The notes: a model not told the origin generated them from the letters alone. Shown: positions 45,680-55,263, numbered from the stretch's first letter. The stretch is 64,000 nucleotides of DNA from Superficieibacter electus (GCF_002915575.1 NZ_PQGD01000018.1:1-64000), one strand, 5' to 3'. Program-made: numbers and translations.

Positions 45680-46870
45680 TTACAAGACTTTATGCGGGCC
45701 AAAGCATTCGTAATGGATACGATCTTTGCTGACGCCCAGCTCAATTAACTGCTGCGCTGCAAACTGCATAAACGCCACCGGCCCGCAGAGATAATACTGG
45801 CTCTGAGGATCGTTCAGCGTGCCTTGCAACTGGCGTAAATTCATCAGGCCTTCACTGTTAAAGCGTGCGGCCTGACGATCGGCCTCGGTTGGCAGGCGAT
45901 ACCAGATATGGGCAGTAAACTGCGGCAGGGCGTTGCCCAGCGCCATTACCTCGTCGGTAAAGGCATGAACGTCACCGTTTTCCGCGGCGTGATACCAGTT
46001 TACCGGGGCGGGATGTTTGCTCTGGGCGAGCGTGTCCAGCATCGCCAGCATCGGGGTTTGCCCGACGCCTGCAGAAATCAGGGTTACCGGCGTTTGCGGC
46101 GCGACGTGCATAAAGAAATCACCGGCTGGTGCGGCGAGATACACCACATCACCCACGTGTGCTTCATTATGCAACCAGGTCGAGACCTGTCCGCCCGCCT
46201 CGCGTTTTACCGCAATACGGTAGCGTTTGCCGTCGCCTTTGCGCGTCAATGAGTATTGACGAATTTCCTGATACGGAAAATCCTTCGGCTTCAGCCAGAC
46301 GCCAAGATACTGCCCCGGCAGATAATCGGCGACCGGGCCACCGTCGAGCGGCTCAAATTCAAAGCTGGTCACCAGGCTGCTGCGCGGTGTTTTATCAACG
46401 ATGCGAAACGCACGTGTGCCTTCCCAGCCCCCGGTTTTATGGGCATTTTCCTGATACAGCTCGGCTTCACGATTAATAAACACGCCTGCCAGCACGCCGT
46501 AGGCTTTACCCCAGGCATCCAGCACCGCCTGTCCCGGACTCAGCATTTCATCCAGCGTGGCCAGCAAATGCTCGCCAACAATATCGTACTGCTCCGGCTT
46601 GATCTGGAAACTGGTATGTTTCTGCGCGATTTTTTCAACCGCAGGCAGCAGCGCGGGTAAGTTGTCAATATTGCTGGCGTAGGCGGCAATGGCGTTGAAC
46701 AGCGCTTCGCGCTGATCGCCATTGCGCTGATTGCTCATATTGAAAATGTCTTTAAGCTCCGGATTATGCGCAAACATCCGATCGTAAAAATGCGCAGTCA
46801 GTTTGGGACCCGTTTCCAGCAGCAGGGGAATGGTGGCTTTCACCGTAGCGATGGTTTGTGAATCGAGCAT
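45680..46870 (-). CDS. hmp: Flavohaemoprotein, nitric oxide dioxygenase
   Basis: Oxidises nitric oxide to nitrate with O2 and NAD(P)H. The 396 residues match E. coli. The N-terminal globin domain (1-~145) has the proximal haem histidine in [10 protein letters not shown]; the FAD-binding ferredoxin reductase-like domain has RQYSLT, and the NAD-binding segment has [12 protein letters not shown] and YLCGPVAFM. An NsrR site lies just upstream, so induction by nitric oxide is expected. It diverges from glyA. Confidence 0.98.
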   Translation of the reverse strand: MLDSQTIATVKATIPLLLETGPKLTAHFYDRMFAHNPELKDIFNMSNQRNGDQREALFNAIAAYASNIDNLPALLPAVEKIAQKHTSFQIKPEQYDIVGEHLLATLDEMLSPGQAVLDAWGKAYGVLAGVFINREAELYQENAHKTGGWEGTRAFRIVDKTPRSSLVTSFEFEPLDGGPVADYLPGQYLGVWLKPKDFPYQEIRQYSLTRKGDGKRYRIAVKREAGGQVSTWLHNEAHVGDVVYLAAPAGDFFMHVAPQTPVTLISAGVGQTPMLAMLDTLAQSKHPAPVNWYHAAENGDVHAFTDEVMALGNALPQFTAHIWYRLPTEADRQAARFNSEGLMNLRQLQGTLNDPQSQYYLCGPVAFMQFAAQQLIELGVSKDRIHYECFGPHKVL

Positions 46871-46888
46871 AGCAACGTCCTTCTTTAT

Positions 46889-46911
46889 AATATGTATTTC
46901 AAATGCATCTT
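46889..46911 (-). promoter_or_regulatory. NsrR operator of hmp
   Basis: On the minus strand AAGATGCATTT-GAAATACATATT matches the NsrR consensus at all but one position. It ends about 20 bases before the hmp start codon. Confidence 0.9.
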
Positions 46912-46950
46912 ATAAAAATAACCCTATGTTGTAAATGGTTCTTTGCGACG

Positions 46951-46985
46951 TGAAAATCCTGCATCCATAACCTGAAAAGAATTCC
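46951..46985 (+). promoter_or_regulatory. Two candidate MetR sites upstream of glyA
   Basis: TGAA-AATCC-TGCA (46951-46963) and TGAA-AAGAA-TTCC (46973-46985) each differ from the MetR pattern TGAA-N5-TTCA at one base. Their starts are 22 bases apart, two helical turns. E. coli glyA is activated through two tandem MetR sites. Confidence 0.55.
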
Positions 46986-47032
46986 ATTGCTGGACGTAAG
47001 CTTTTTATTCCACAAAGCCAGATATGACGCCA

Positions 47033-47048
47033 TGCCAATCGTTTGCGT
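47033..47048. promoter_or_regulatory. PurR box of glyA
   Basis: TGCCAATCGTTTGCGT has a perfect right half (CGTTTGCGT) of the PurR operator and a degenerate left half, as in E. coli glyA. A -10 TATACT follows at 47090-47095. Confidence 0.75.
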
Positions 47049-47142
47049 AAAATCGTTTGTCAAGACCTGTTATCGCGATGGCAATCGGTTATACTGTCCG
47101 CCGTTGCCCAATTTTAATTGTTAGCTGAGTCAGGAGATGCGG

Positions 47143-48396
47143 ATGTTAAAGCGTGAAATGAACATTGCCGATTATGATGCCGAGCTGTGGCAGGCGATGG
47201 AGCAAGAGAAAGTACGTCAGGAAGAGCACATTGAGCTGATCGCCTCCGAGAACTATACCAGCCCGCGCGTTATGCAGGCGCAGGGCTCTCAGCTGACCAA
47301 CAAATATGCTGAAGGTTATCCGGGCAAGCGCTACTACGGCGGTTGCGAGTATGTTGATGTCGTTGAACAACTGGCGATTGACCGTGCCAAAGAACTGTTT
47401 GGTGCGGATTACGCCAACGTCCAGCCGCATTCTGGTTCACAGGCTAACTTTGCGGTCTACACCGCGCTGCTGCAACCGGGTGATACGGTGCTGGGGATGA
47501 ACCTCGCACAGGGTGGTCACCTGACCCACGGTTCTCCGGTTAACTTCTCCGGTAAACTGTATAACATCATTCCGTACGGTATTGATGAGTCCGGTAAAAT
47601 CGACTACGACGATATGGCGAAGCAGGCGCAGACCCACAAACCGAAGATGATCATTGGTGGCTTCTCGGCCTACTCTGGCGTGGTTGACTGGGCAAAAATG
47701 CGTGAAATCGCCGACAGCATTGGCGCATATCTGTTCGTTGATATGGCGCACGTCGCCGGTCTGATTGCCGCGGGCGTTTACCCGAACCCGGTTCCACACG
47801 CTCACGTTGTAACCACCACCACCCATAAAACGCTGGCGGGTCCGCGTGGCGGCCTTATCCTGGCGAAGGGCGGTGATGAAGAGCTGTACAAAAAACTGAA
47901 CTCTGCCGTTTTCCCAAGCGCGCAGGGCGGCCCGCTGATGCACGTGATCGCGGCGAAAGCGGTGGCGCTGAAAGAAGCGATGGAGCCAGAGTTCAAAATC
48001 TACCAGCAGCAGGTGGCAAAAAATGCCAAAGCGATGGTGGAAGTGTTCCTGAATCGTGGCTACAAAGTGGTGTCCGGCGGTACGGAAAATCACCTGTTCC
48101 TGCTGGATCTGGTGGACAAAAACCTGACCGGTAAAGAAGCCGACGCCGCGCTGGGCCGTGCGAACATCACCGTTAACAAAAACAGCGTACCGAACGATCC
48201 GAAAAGCCCGTTTGTCACTTCCGGTATCCGTATCGGTTCTCCGGCAGTGACCCGCCGCGGCTTTAAAGAAGCGGAAGTGAAAGAGCTGGCGGGCTGGATG
48301 TGTGACGTGCTGGACAACATCAATGATGAGGCGGTCATTGAGCGCATCAAAGGTAAAGTGCTGGATATCTGCGCGCGCTTCCCGGTTTACGCGTAA
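47143..48396 (+). CDS. glyA: Serine hydroxymethyltransferase
   Basis: A PLP enzyme interconverting serine and glycine with tetrahydrofolate, the main source of one-carbon units. The 417 residues from ATG 47143 (AGGAG 6 bases upstream) match E. coli. The PLP lysine is in [15 protein letters not shown] (Lys ~229), with substrate-binding [12 protein letters not shown] at ~29. The segment [13 protein letters not shown] has Gln where E. coli has His. Upstream NsrR, MetR and PurR sites show control shared with the divergent hmp. Confidence 0.98.
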   Translation: MLKREMNIADYDAELWQAMEQEKVRQEEHIELIASENYTSPRVMQAQGSQLTNKYAEGYPGKRYYGGCEYVDVVEQLAIDRAKELFGADYANVQPHSGSQANFAVYTALLQPGDTVLGMNLAQGGHLTHGSPVNFSGKLYNIIPYGIDESGKIDYDDMAKQAQTHKPKMIIGGFSAYSGVVDWAKMREIADSIGAYLFVDMAHVAGLIAAGVYPNPVPHAHVVTTTTHKTLAGPRGGLILAKGGDEELYKKLNSAVFPSAQGGPLMHVIAAKAVALKEAMEPEFKIYQQQVAKNAKAMVEVFLNRGYKVVSGGTENHLFLLDLVDKNLTGKEADAALGRANITVNKNSVPNDPKSPFVTSGIRIGSPAVTRRGFKEAEVKELAGWMCDVLDNINDEAVIERIKGKVLDICARFPVYA

Positions 48397-48412
48397 CGCT
48401 CTGAATCTGCAT

Positions 48413-48441
48413 AAAAAAGGCCGCGCGATGCGGCCTTTTTT
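48413..48441. terminator. Bidirectional terminator after glyA
   Basis: AAAAAA-GGCCGC-GCGAT-GCGGCC-TTTTTT is symmetric and terminates glyA rightward and the facing 173-residue gene leftward. Confidence 0.95.
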
Positions 48442-48516
48442 CATGGCTGTCTGGTAAAGTGAATGACAAATACCATCGTCCTGTAGCGAAAAAGTCCGCT
48501 TACCATGTCCAGCGGC

Positions 48517-49038
48517 TTAATCGTCGAAAAGTTTTTCTGCAAGTTCGAACGGTAGGCCATCTTCGAAGCTTTCCCATGGCTCATCAATAACCAGATCCGC
48601 CTCGCCGTTCAGGGCCGACGTCATGTTCTGTGGGATCTCATTTTGTACCGCGATATCCGCATAATCCTTTAACCAGTTCTCGCCGAAATCGCTGGCAGGA
48701 TCATAGTAATACGCATTCTGGCGATAGAAGCCATTGGCCACCTTTTGCTCCAGTTGTTCAACCAGGCGGTAAGCATCCTGCAAATACTCCGGCGCATCGT
48801 CCTGACTGGCATATTGTTTAAGAAAGCGTGGCCCCAGACGAAAATATAAGGCTTTGACAACGGCCAAATCAGTCGATGGGTCGGTTAAGATTTTTTGCAC
48901 CAGCGGATGCGTTCCTGAGCCACTATCGTAATTGAGTGTGACTACGGAAAAGAACAGCGCTTTGGTGTCGGCCTGAGCAAGGAATTGCTGCCAGATCTGC
49001 CATTCCCTGGCATCCATTCCTGCCTCTGTTTCTGTCAT
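48517..49038 (-). CDS. Conserved hypothetical protein, 173 residues
   Basis: I do not recognise this family. The protein is acidic, about 173 residues, with no signal peptide or membrane helix, so it should be cytoplasmic. It begins MTETEAGMDAREWQIWQQFL, has aromatic-rich segments (NGFYRQNAYYYDP) and an acidic C-terminus (ESFEDGLPFELAEKLFDD). The start has AAGGCGGAAA upstream. It lies between glyA and hcaT, where E. coli K-12 has the hcaR-hcaEFCBD and yph genes instead. Codon use looks like that of the neighbours. Confidence 0.8.
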   Translation of the reverse strand: MTETEAGMDAREWQIWQQFLAQADTKALFFSVVTLNYDSGSGTHPLVQKILTDPSTDLAVVKALYFRLGPRFLKQYASQDDAPEYLQDAYRLVEQLEQKVANGFYRQNAYYYDPASDFGENWLKDYADIAVQNEIPQNMTSALNGEADLVIDEPWESFEDGLPFELAEKLFDD

Positions 49039-49182
49039 CGATTTCCGCCTTATGTATTCGATTAAGAACAGGACGTTAGCAAATCACCAGCGCTTTCTGC
49101 AACTGCCCGTTATTTCATGGTACGACGACCTTGCGCTCATCCGCGTTTCTCGCCAGACTATCGCCTCCAACGGGAGGGGATC

Positions 49183-50340
49183 ATGGTATTGCACTCGACG
49201 CGCTGGCTGGCGCTCAGTTATTTCACCTATTTTTTTAGCTACGGCATTTTTCTGCCTTTCTGGAGCGTGTGGCTTAAAGGCACCGGGCTGACGCCGGAAA
49301 CCATTGGTCTGCTGCTCGGCTCCGGATTAGTCGCGCGTTTTCTTGGCAGTCTTATTATTGCTCCCCGGGTGAGCGATCCTTCTCGTCTGATTATGGCATT
49401 ACGTGTGCTGGCGCTGCTAACGCTGATCTTTGCGCTGGCCTTCTGGTCTGGAACGCATGTCGCCTGGCTGATGGTAGTGATGGTAGGCTTCAACCTCTTT
49501 TTCTCGCCGCTGGTGCCGCTGACCGATGCGCTGGCGAATACCTGGCAAAAGCAAATTACCATGGACTATGGCCGCGTGCGGTTGTGGGGATCGATTGCTT
49601 TTGTGATTGGCTCCGCGCTGACTGGCAAGCTGGTCAGCCTGTACAACTCGCAGGCCATTCTGGCGCTGCTCACGCTGGGGGTGGCATCAATGCTGCTCGG
49701 TATGCTGCTGCGTCCTTCGGTGATGCCAGCAGGAGAGACGCGCCAGCAGGAGACGGCCGGGTGGAGCGCCTGGCGTAGTCTCATTTTCCACCACTGGCGC
49801 TTTCTGGCCTGCGTCTCATGTTTACAGGGCGCGCATGCGGCTTATTATGGTTTCAGCGCGATTTACTGGCAGGGCGCTGGCTATTCCGCTTCCGCCGTGG
49901 GGTATTTATGGTCGCTGGGTGTGGTCGCGGAAGTGATCACTTTCGCATTAAGTAAAAAGGTATTCCGCCGGTTCAGCGCGCGCGATCTTCTGCTGCTTTC
50001 TGCGCTATGCGGCCTGCTACGCTGGGGAATTCTCGGCGCAACTACGGCGTTGCCGTGGCTTATCGTGGCGCAAATTCTGCACTGCGGTACCTTCACCGTT
50101 TGTCATCTGGCGGCGATGCGCTACATTTCAGCCCGTCAGGGCGGCGAAGTGATCCGCTTGCAGGCGATGTATTCTGCCATCGCAATGGGGGGCAGTATTG
50201 CTGTCATGACCGTCTTCGCAGGCTTCCTCTATCAGCATCTTCAGCAAGGTGTTTTCTGGGTGATGGCGCTTCTGGCTCTCCCTGCGATGCTGCTGCGCCC
50301 CAGAGTGGCGGCGCAGCGTCAGGATTCCAGCATCTGCTGA
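49183..50340 (+). CDS. hcaT: MFS transporter HcaT (putative 3-phenylpropionate permease)
   Basis: A 12-helix major facilitator of 385 residues related to E. coli HcaT, which is assigned to 3-phenylpropionate uptake mainly by its location. The ATG at 49183 follows GGGAGGGG and gives MVLHSTRWLALSYFTYFFSYG. Motifs include FLPFWSVWLKGTGLTPE and FSPLVPLTDALANTWQ. The hca dioxygenase genes are absent from this locus, so the substrate may differ here. Its last 22 bases overlap the convergent csiE. Confidence 0.9.
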   Translation: MVLHSTRWLALSYFTYFFSYGIFLPFWSVWLKGTGLTPETIGLLLGSGLVARFLGSLIIAPRVSDPSRLIMALRVLALLTLIFALAFWSGTHVAWLMVVMVGFNLFFSPLVPLTDALANTWQKQITMDYGRVRLWGSIAFVIGSALTGKLVSLYNSQAILALLTLGVASMLLGMLLRPSVMPAGETRQQETAGWSAWRSLIFHHWRFLACVSCLQGAHAAYYGFSAIYWQGAGYSASAVGYLWSLGVVAEVITFALSKKVFRRFSARDLLLLSALCGLLRWGILGATTALPWLIVAQILHCGTFTVCHLAAMRYISARQGGEVIRLQAMYSAIAMGGSIAVMTVFAGFLYQHLQQGVFWVMALLALPAMLLRPRVAAQRQDSSIC

Positions 50341-51596
50341 ATATGTTCGCGCTGATTCACGCTGAGCGGTTGTTCAGCGTGAATCAGAGGTGGAGAAAAA
50401 AGCGGCAGGGGCGTGAGGTAAGGCGTCACCACCAGCGTCACGTCCTTTGGCGCACCTTGTTTCTGAAAGGCGTGCAGAGTGAGGTATTTAATATTAAGCG
50501 GCAGGAGCGTTAATTCGCGTAACTGCTGCTCGAGATCCTGTTCAAGGGCGGTGTCACCGCCCGTTAGCAGCAATACCTGTTTTTCATGCAAATCCTCCTC
50601 CTGCATTAGCCAGGCACCAAAAATCACGGCAATCAGGCCCGCTTCATTATCGGTAAAGCGCAGATCGTAATCCTCTTCCAGACAGCACAGCGCCTGCCGG
50701 GTGGTGCGCATTAATCGCGGATAGAGTTGATGCACTTCTTCCGGCAGACTGTTATCAATCCCAATACCAAATACGCTGCGATCCAGGGCCTGCACCAGAT
50801 GAATATAAAGCTGGCGGCTTAACCCCTGTTCATCGCTAAAATGTCGGCCCGCCAGCTGCTGAAAACGGGCGATGAGCTGGCTGATAATCAACCGCAGGCG
50901 GCAATCCTGCTGATGTGCATCATGAACCGGGTCCGGCGTTCTTAACACCATAAACAGCAAACTGAGAAACAGATGTTCATTGCTGTGCAAAGCCTGGGTC
51001 ACCCGCCTCTGCCAGTGGCGGATAATATCCGTGGTGGCGAGATATTCAGCACGAGCCTGCGTCCACAGTTGCTGAGCCGGATTAAACTCCGGCGACAGCC
51101 CCAGTTGATGCTGCAGCAGGCAATACTGCAAATACAGACGCAAAAAATGTCGGTCGCGACATTCAAATTCCCTTGCCAGCCGCCGGGCGCAAAGATTGAC
51201 CAGCGCCTGCAGATTAGTTTCATCATAAAGTGTTCGCGCAATGCCCTGTTGCTTTAGCTCTGTTTTCAGCGCTGGGGTAAAATGCTGCTCAATAAACTGC
51301 GGGCACAGGCGAAACGCCCGGCGTAACCAATGTAGCAGGCATAAACGCTGGTCCAGAGTCGAGCCTTCAATCCGATAGCTGCCGTCCGACTGCGTGATGA
51401 TGGTGAGGCGATGATAACGTCGGATTTCATGATCCGCTTCGGCGATATCCTGCCGGGTGACGGCGTGCTCTACGTTATTCACTCTGCCAATAAATTCGGC
51501 AGTAATGCTTTGCCCTGGCAGATACAGCATCAAAAGCACCTGGCAACGGCGCTGTGGACTGGAAAGCACAGATGGCGGGGTGGTAAGTGTCATCAT
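50319..51596 (-). CDS. csiE: Stationary-phase inducible protein CsiE
   Basis: A 425-residue protein with BglG/PRD-type regulatory domain resemblance; a conserved PRD-like segment lies at ~295-330 (FGIGIDNSLPEEVHQLYPRLMRTTRQ) and a later one at 340-365 (DNEAGLIAVIFGAWLMQE). In E. coli it is induced in stationary phase by sigma-S and CRP; its molecular role is unknown. The N-terminal region (MLYLPGQSITAEFIGRVNNVE) may be a degenerate helix-turn-helix. It overlaps the end of hcaT. Confidence 0.9.
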   Translation of the reverse strand: MMTLTTPPSVLSSPQRRCQVLLMLYLPGQSITAEFIGRVNNVEHAVTRQDIAEADHEIRRYHRLTIITQSDGSYRIEGSTLDQRLCLLHWLRRAFRLCPQFIEQHFTPALKTELKQQGIARTLYDETNLQALVNLCARRLAREFECRDRHFLRLYLQYCLLQHQLGLSPEFNPAQQLWTQARAEYLATTDIIRHWQRRVTQALHSNEHLFLSLLFMVLRTPDPVHDAHQQDCRLRLIISQLIARFQQLAGRHFSDEQGLSRQLYIHLVQALDRSVFGIGIDNSLPEEVHQLYPRLMRTTRQALCCLEEDYDLRFTDNEAGLIAVIFGAWLMQEEDLHEKQVLLLTGGDTALEQDLEQQLRELTLLPLNIKYLTLHAFQKQGAPKDVTLVVTPYLTPLPLFSPPLIHAEQPLSVNQREHIQQMLES

Positions 51597-51801
51597 CTGT
51601 CAGGTTCCAGTTAAAGGTTAATGTTCCAGACCGCCGGCAAATTGCATCGCGTGCATTTACCTGCGCAATGTATTCATGTACGTTTCAGGGATAGTGGTAG
51701 TGTGCGCCCTGATGCAGCCTGAAGGATTTTTGTATAAGAATAGCTAAAGGATCGTAGTACGAAAGCGCAGCCGGAGGTCTTTCCATAAGGAATGCTGGGG
51801 A

Positions 51802-52476
51802 ATGTCACAGAATTTTTCATGTAATAAGCTCATGAACAGGGGCAATGCTTGCGCTCTCGCGCTTGTTTTCACATTTTTATCGCTACCTGTAGCAGCGCAT
51901 CCTCACAGTTTTATCAGTATGCGCAGCGAAACCATTACCGCTAACGGTCAGTTTACTGCGCTTAAAATGCGCTGGACGATGGACGAAATCACCTCCGCAG
52001 ACTTACTGTACGACGCAGGTAATGCAAAACCGGGGGATGAAATATGGAAAAAGCTGGCGGCAGAAGTCATGGCAAACGTCCTTGGTCAGCACTATTTCAC
52101 CGAAGTCTGGCATAACGGGCAAAAGGTAAAGTTTATGAACCGCCCATCAGAATATCAGCTTGCCAGAGAAGGGCATAAAGCGGTGCTGACCTTTATACTT
52201 CCGCTGGCAGAGCCGCAACCATTGTCAGGACAAACGTATACCGTCTCGACGTTTGATCCCACTTACTTTGTGGATATGCATTATGACGGGGAGGGGGATG
52301 TGACTTTCGCAGGCAATAATCCGTCACACTGCACACTGGCACTGCAGACGCCGAAACCCAATGAAAAAATGACGGCTTACGCACTGTCGCTGGATAAAGC
52401 GGATGCGCCGCCGGAAGATATGGATTTAGGTAAACAGTTTGCGCAAAAGGTTATTTTGCAATGTCCCTCATCATAA
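51802..52476 (+). CDS. DUF1007 periplasmic metal-binding protein (ZevA-like)
   Basis: A 224-residue exported protein of the DUF1007 family, often found with NicO-type transporters. The signal peptide is residues ~11-34 (ALALVFTFLSLPVAA) with cleavage before HPHSF, leaving an N-terminal His-x-His that could bind zinc or nickel. ATG 51802 has GGGGA immediately upstream and AAGGAA further up; ATG 51832 is an alternative. In Haemophilus influenzae the family pair ZevAB is linked to zinc acquisition. The last 16 bases overlap the transporter gene. E. coli K-12 lacks the pair here to my knowledge. Confidence 0.85.
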   Translation: MSQNFSCNKLMNRGNACALALVFTFLSLPVAAHPHSFISMRSETITANGQFTALKMRWTMDEITSADLLYDAGNAKPGDEIWKKLAAEVMANVLGQHYFTEVWHNGQKVKFMNRPSEYQLAREGHKAVLTFILPLAEPQPLSGQTYTVSTFDPTYFVDMHYDGEGDVTFAGNNPSHCTLALQTPKPNEKMTAYALSLDKADAPPEDMDLGKQFAQKVILQCPSS

Positions 52477-53441
52477 ATTCCGTTCGCCACCGTCGCCGCT
52501 GGCTTCAGTTCTGGCCGCTACCGCTTTTTCTCCTGCTTGCGCTGGCAGGAGCATTGTGGCTATGGTACGACTGGCCGCAAATCATGATAAAAAGTATCTT
52601 CTGGCAGCGCGAAATGAACCTGCGTATGAGTGGCCTGTTGCAGGCGGTTGCCGCCAGCCCGGTACGCGCGGGAGTCTCATTGCTGCTGTTTAGTTTTACT
52701 TACGGTGTACTCCATGCACTGGGGCCCGGGCATGGTAAAATCGTGATTACCACCTGGCTTGCGACCCATCCGTCCCGGCTAAAATCGAGCATGATGCTGA
52801 CGCTGGCGGCGTCGTTACTTCAGGGGCTGGTGGCTATTGTGCTGGTGGTTATTGTCCTCACTGTGCTGCAATTACCCGCCAGAGAACTGCACCTCAGTAG
52901 CTTCTGGCTGGAGAAAAGCAGCTATGCGCTGGTTGGGATACTGGGTGTGTTGCTCTGCTGGCGGGCGCTGAAAAAATTACGCGCGTTGTTACGTCGCCCC
53001 AAATTTACTGCTTTTACCCCACATCATCAGCACCATGCCCATTGTGGCTGTGGGCATCAGCACATGCCAACACCTGAACAACAGCAGGCGGGCGACGACT
53101 GGCGTGCCAGGCTGATGATTATTCTCTCAATGGGCATGCGCCCTTGCTCAGGGGCAATAATGATGCTGCTGTTCAGTAAGGTTATCGGCGTGTTTAGCTG
53201 GGGTGTGTTTTCAGCACTGGCGATGGCGGCAGGAACCTCAATCACAATATCTTCTCTGGCGCTGCTGGTTCATAGCTTTCGTACGCTGGCAGTGAAACTG
53301 AGCGGCACGAAAACCCCCGTGCTATGGCGGCAAGTGGGCTGGGCGACACTGGCACTGGCTGGCGGCGGCGTGCTGGTCATTGCCGCGCTGGTCATGTGGC
53401 TCAGTGCGCAGCCAGTGGCTCAGGGGCTCCGCCCTTTTTAG
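52461..53441 (+). CDS. NicO-family metal transporter (ZevB-like)
   Basis: A 326-residue polytopic membrane protein of the nickel/cobalt transporter (NicO/RcnA) superfamily. The family motif HALGPGHGK (residues ~87-95) and a second signature SMGMRPCSGAIMML (~223-236) are visible. A histidine- and cysteine-rich loop at ~187-203 (HHQHHAHCGCGHQH) suggests metal sensing or delivery. It overlaps the DUF1007 gene by 16 bases, so the two are translationally coupled. Zinc, nickel or cobalt are all possible substrates and direction is unproven. Confidence 0.88.
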   Translation: MSLIINSVRHRRRWLQFWPLPLFLLLALAGALWLWYDWPQIMIKSIFWQREMNLRMSGLLQAVAASPVRAGVSLLLFSFTYGVLHALGPGHGKIVITTWLATHPSRLKSSMMLTLAASLLQGLVAIVLVVIVLTVLQLPARELHLSSFWLEKSSYALVGILGVLLCWRALKKLRALLRRPKFTAFTPHHQHHAHCGCGHQHMPTPEQQQAGDDWRARLMIILSMGMRPCSGAIMMLLFSKVIGVFSWGVFSALAMAAGTSITISSLALLVHSFRTLAVKLSGTKTPVLWRQVGWATLALAGGGVLVIAALVMWLSAQPVAQGLRPF

Positions 53442-54286
53442 GGTTTCAGGGCGGAGCGATAAAACTCGACCAGCTTGTCCCGGTAAAGATCGCCATGGCG
53501 TGAGGTGAAAACATCAATATGTTTACCGCCTGGAATAATGATTTTTTGCTTCGGTTCGCTGGCAAGGTCAAAGAGCTTTTCAGTATGCCAGGTGGCGATG
53601 ACATGGTCATCAGTACCATGCAGTAACAATAGCGGGATGGGGCTTAGTGAGGCAATGTATCGCTCCGCGCTAAAATCATTGTGCAGCAGATAACCAATGC
53701 CAGGAACGGCATCATTGGCGCTTGCTGAATACGACAGAAAAGTCGAGTCAATGGCAATGGCTTTAATGCCCTGGCGATTGCCACGCCCGACGGCGGCAAT
53801 CATGTTATTCCCACCGAGGCTTTGTCCCAACAGAACCAGACGATTGGGATCGACATCCTCCCGCTGGCGCACGTAGTTAATCGCGCTGTCAGTATCATCG
53901 CACAAGCCTTCCGGCGTCGGTGTTCCTTCTGAATCGCCATAGCCGCGATAATCAAACATAAAGAGGTTAAAATCACGGTCGGGTAGCCAACTGACCAGCG
54001 GCCAGTGCGCGGTCATGTTTCCGGCGTTACCATGGGCATGGATCACTGTCGCGATAGCATCATGGGGGTTGGATTGAGTGGAGGGAATAAACCAGCCGGT
54101 CAGATGTGTGCCGTCCTTCGCGGTGAAGTCCACGCGCTCGAAAATATCCGGACGATAGCCGTAAAAGTGATTATCAGGATAGTAAAAGAAATTGAGGGCC
54201 ACGCGCGGCAGGAGCCAGACGCATATCACAAGAATAAAAAGAATAAAAAAACGCTTCCAGTGCTTTGTCATATTCATGGTATCCAT
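53438..54286 (-). CDS. yfhR: Alpha/beta hydrolase YfhR
   Basis: A 282-residue predicted serine hydrolase with an N-terminal membrane anchor (residues ~13-31). The nucleophile elbow is GQSLGG (Ser ~155), the oxyanion region is HAHGNAGNMTAHWP, and the acid and histidine are probably LLHGTDDHVI and GGKHIDVF near the C-terminus. The catalytic domain would face the periplasm or stay at the membrane. Its substrate is unknown. It converges on the NicO-family gene, overlapping by four bases. Confidence 0.9.
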   Translation of the reverse strand: MDTMNMTKHWKRFFILFILVICVWLLPRVALNFFYYPDNHFYGYRPDIFERVDFTAKDGTHLTGWFIPSTQSNPHDAIATVIHAHGNAGNMTAHWPLVSWLPDRDFNLFMFDYRGYGDSEGTPTPEGLCDDTDSAINYVRQREDVDPNRLVLLGQSLGGNNMIAAVGRGNRQGIKAIAIDSTFLSYSASANDAVPGIGYLLHNDFSAERYIASLSPIPLLLLHGTDDHVIATWHTEKLFDLASEPKQKIIIPGGKHIDVFTSRHGDLYRDKLVEFYRSALKP

Positions 54287-54306
54287 ACCGTTGAAGAGAA
54301 TAAACA

Positions 54307-54328
54307 GGCCCCTGACAGTGCAGGGGCC
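54307..54328 (-). terminator. suhB terminator
   Basis: GGCCCCTG pairs with CAGGGGCC across a 6-base loop, followed on the minus strand by TGTTTATTCT. It lies 12 bases after the suhB stop and just before the yfhR start. Confidence 0.85.
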
Positions 54329-54339
54329 CGGTCTGGCAA

Positions 54340-55143
54340 TTAACGCTTCAGCGCTTCGCTCAGTTCATCACGCATGTTAGCCAGCATGGCTTTAACAACG
54401 CGCGGATTACCGGCAACGATATTACCCGTCATCATATAGTTGTGACCGCCAGTAAAGTCGCACACCAGTGCGCCTGCTTCACGGGCCAGCAGTTCACCGG
54501 CGGCGAAATCCCACGGCTTCAGGCCGATTTCAAAGAAACCGTCCACGCGGCCAGCGGCAACGTAGGCCAGATCCAGCGCAGCGGAGCCAGTGCGGCGGAA
54601 ATCAGCACATTCAGTAAACATTTTACCGAGGATGTTCATATAAGCAGGGGCATGCTGTTTTGCTTTGAACGGGAAGCCGGTAGCGATGATGGTGCCATCC
54701 AGATCGCGCGCGCTGCTGCCGCGCAGACGGTAGCCGTTCAGCTGCGCGCCCTGACCACGTGTAGAGGTGAACAGTTCATTACGCATTGGATCGTAAACTA
54801 CCGCGACTTCAGTGCGGCCTTTAATGCGCACGGCGATGGATACCGCGAAGTGCGGCAGACGTTTGATAAAGTTGGTGGTGCCATCCAGTGGATCAATAAC
54901 CCATTGAACATCCTGATCGGTGCCGGCGTGTTCACCGCTTTCTTCGGTGATAATGGTGTGTTGCGGGTATGATTTGCGAATGGTTTCGATAATCAGCGCT
55001 TCAGCGGCTTTATCGACGTTAGTTACGAAATCATTGCTGCCTTTCTGGCTGGCTTCAACGGAATCAGGCGTTTCGTAATGTTTGGCAATCAGGTTACCCG
55101 CCTTGCGCGCTGCGCGCACGGCGATGTTCAGCATCGGATGCAT
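54340..55143 (-). CDS. suhB: Inositol-1-monophosphatase SuhB / rRNA antitermination factor
   Basis: A 267-residue Mg2+-dependent inositol monophosphatase fold; in E. coli its important role is in the rRNA antitermination complex with NusA and in ribosome maturation. Motif WVIDPLDGTTNFIKRLPHFAVS (residues ~81-102) and the second signature KPWDFAAGELLAREAGA (~219-235) are intact. It diverges from trmJ. Confidence 0.97.
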   Translation of the reverse strand: MHPMLNIAVRAARKAGNLIAKHYETPDSVEASQKGSNDFVTNVDKAAEALIIETIRKSYPQHTIITEESGEHAGTDQDVQWVIDPLDGTTNFIKRLPHFAVSIAVRIKGRTEVAVVYDPMRNELFTSTRGQGAQLNGYRLRGSSARDLDGTIIATGFPFKAKQHAPAYMNILGKMFTECADFRRTGSAALDLAYVAAGRVDGFFEIGLKPWDFAAGELLAREAGALVCDFTGGHNYMMTGNIVAGNPRVVKAMLANMRDELSEALKR

Positions 55144-55263
55144 CGGTTACTCTCACTGGATGTTAAAGAACGGGGAAAATCGGCGCATATCATAGCAGCG
55201 AATTCGGATTATGTCTTCGCTTTATGATAATATAGCCGAATAATCTTTAACCGAAGAAAGACA

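Noticed and set aside
47437-48444. A 335-codon open frame antisense to glyA
   Set aside because: It mirrors a highly expressed, codon-biased gene, has no ribosome site and resembles no protein. Long antisense frames are common opposite such genes.
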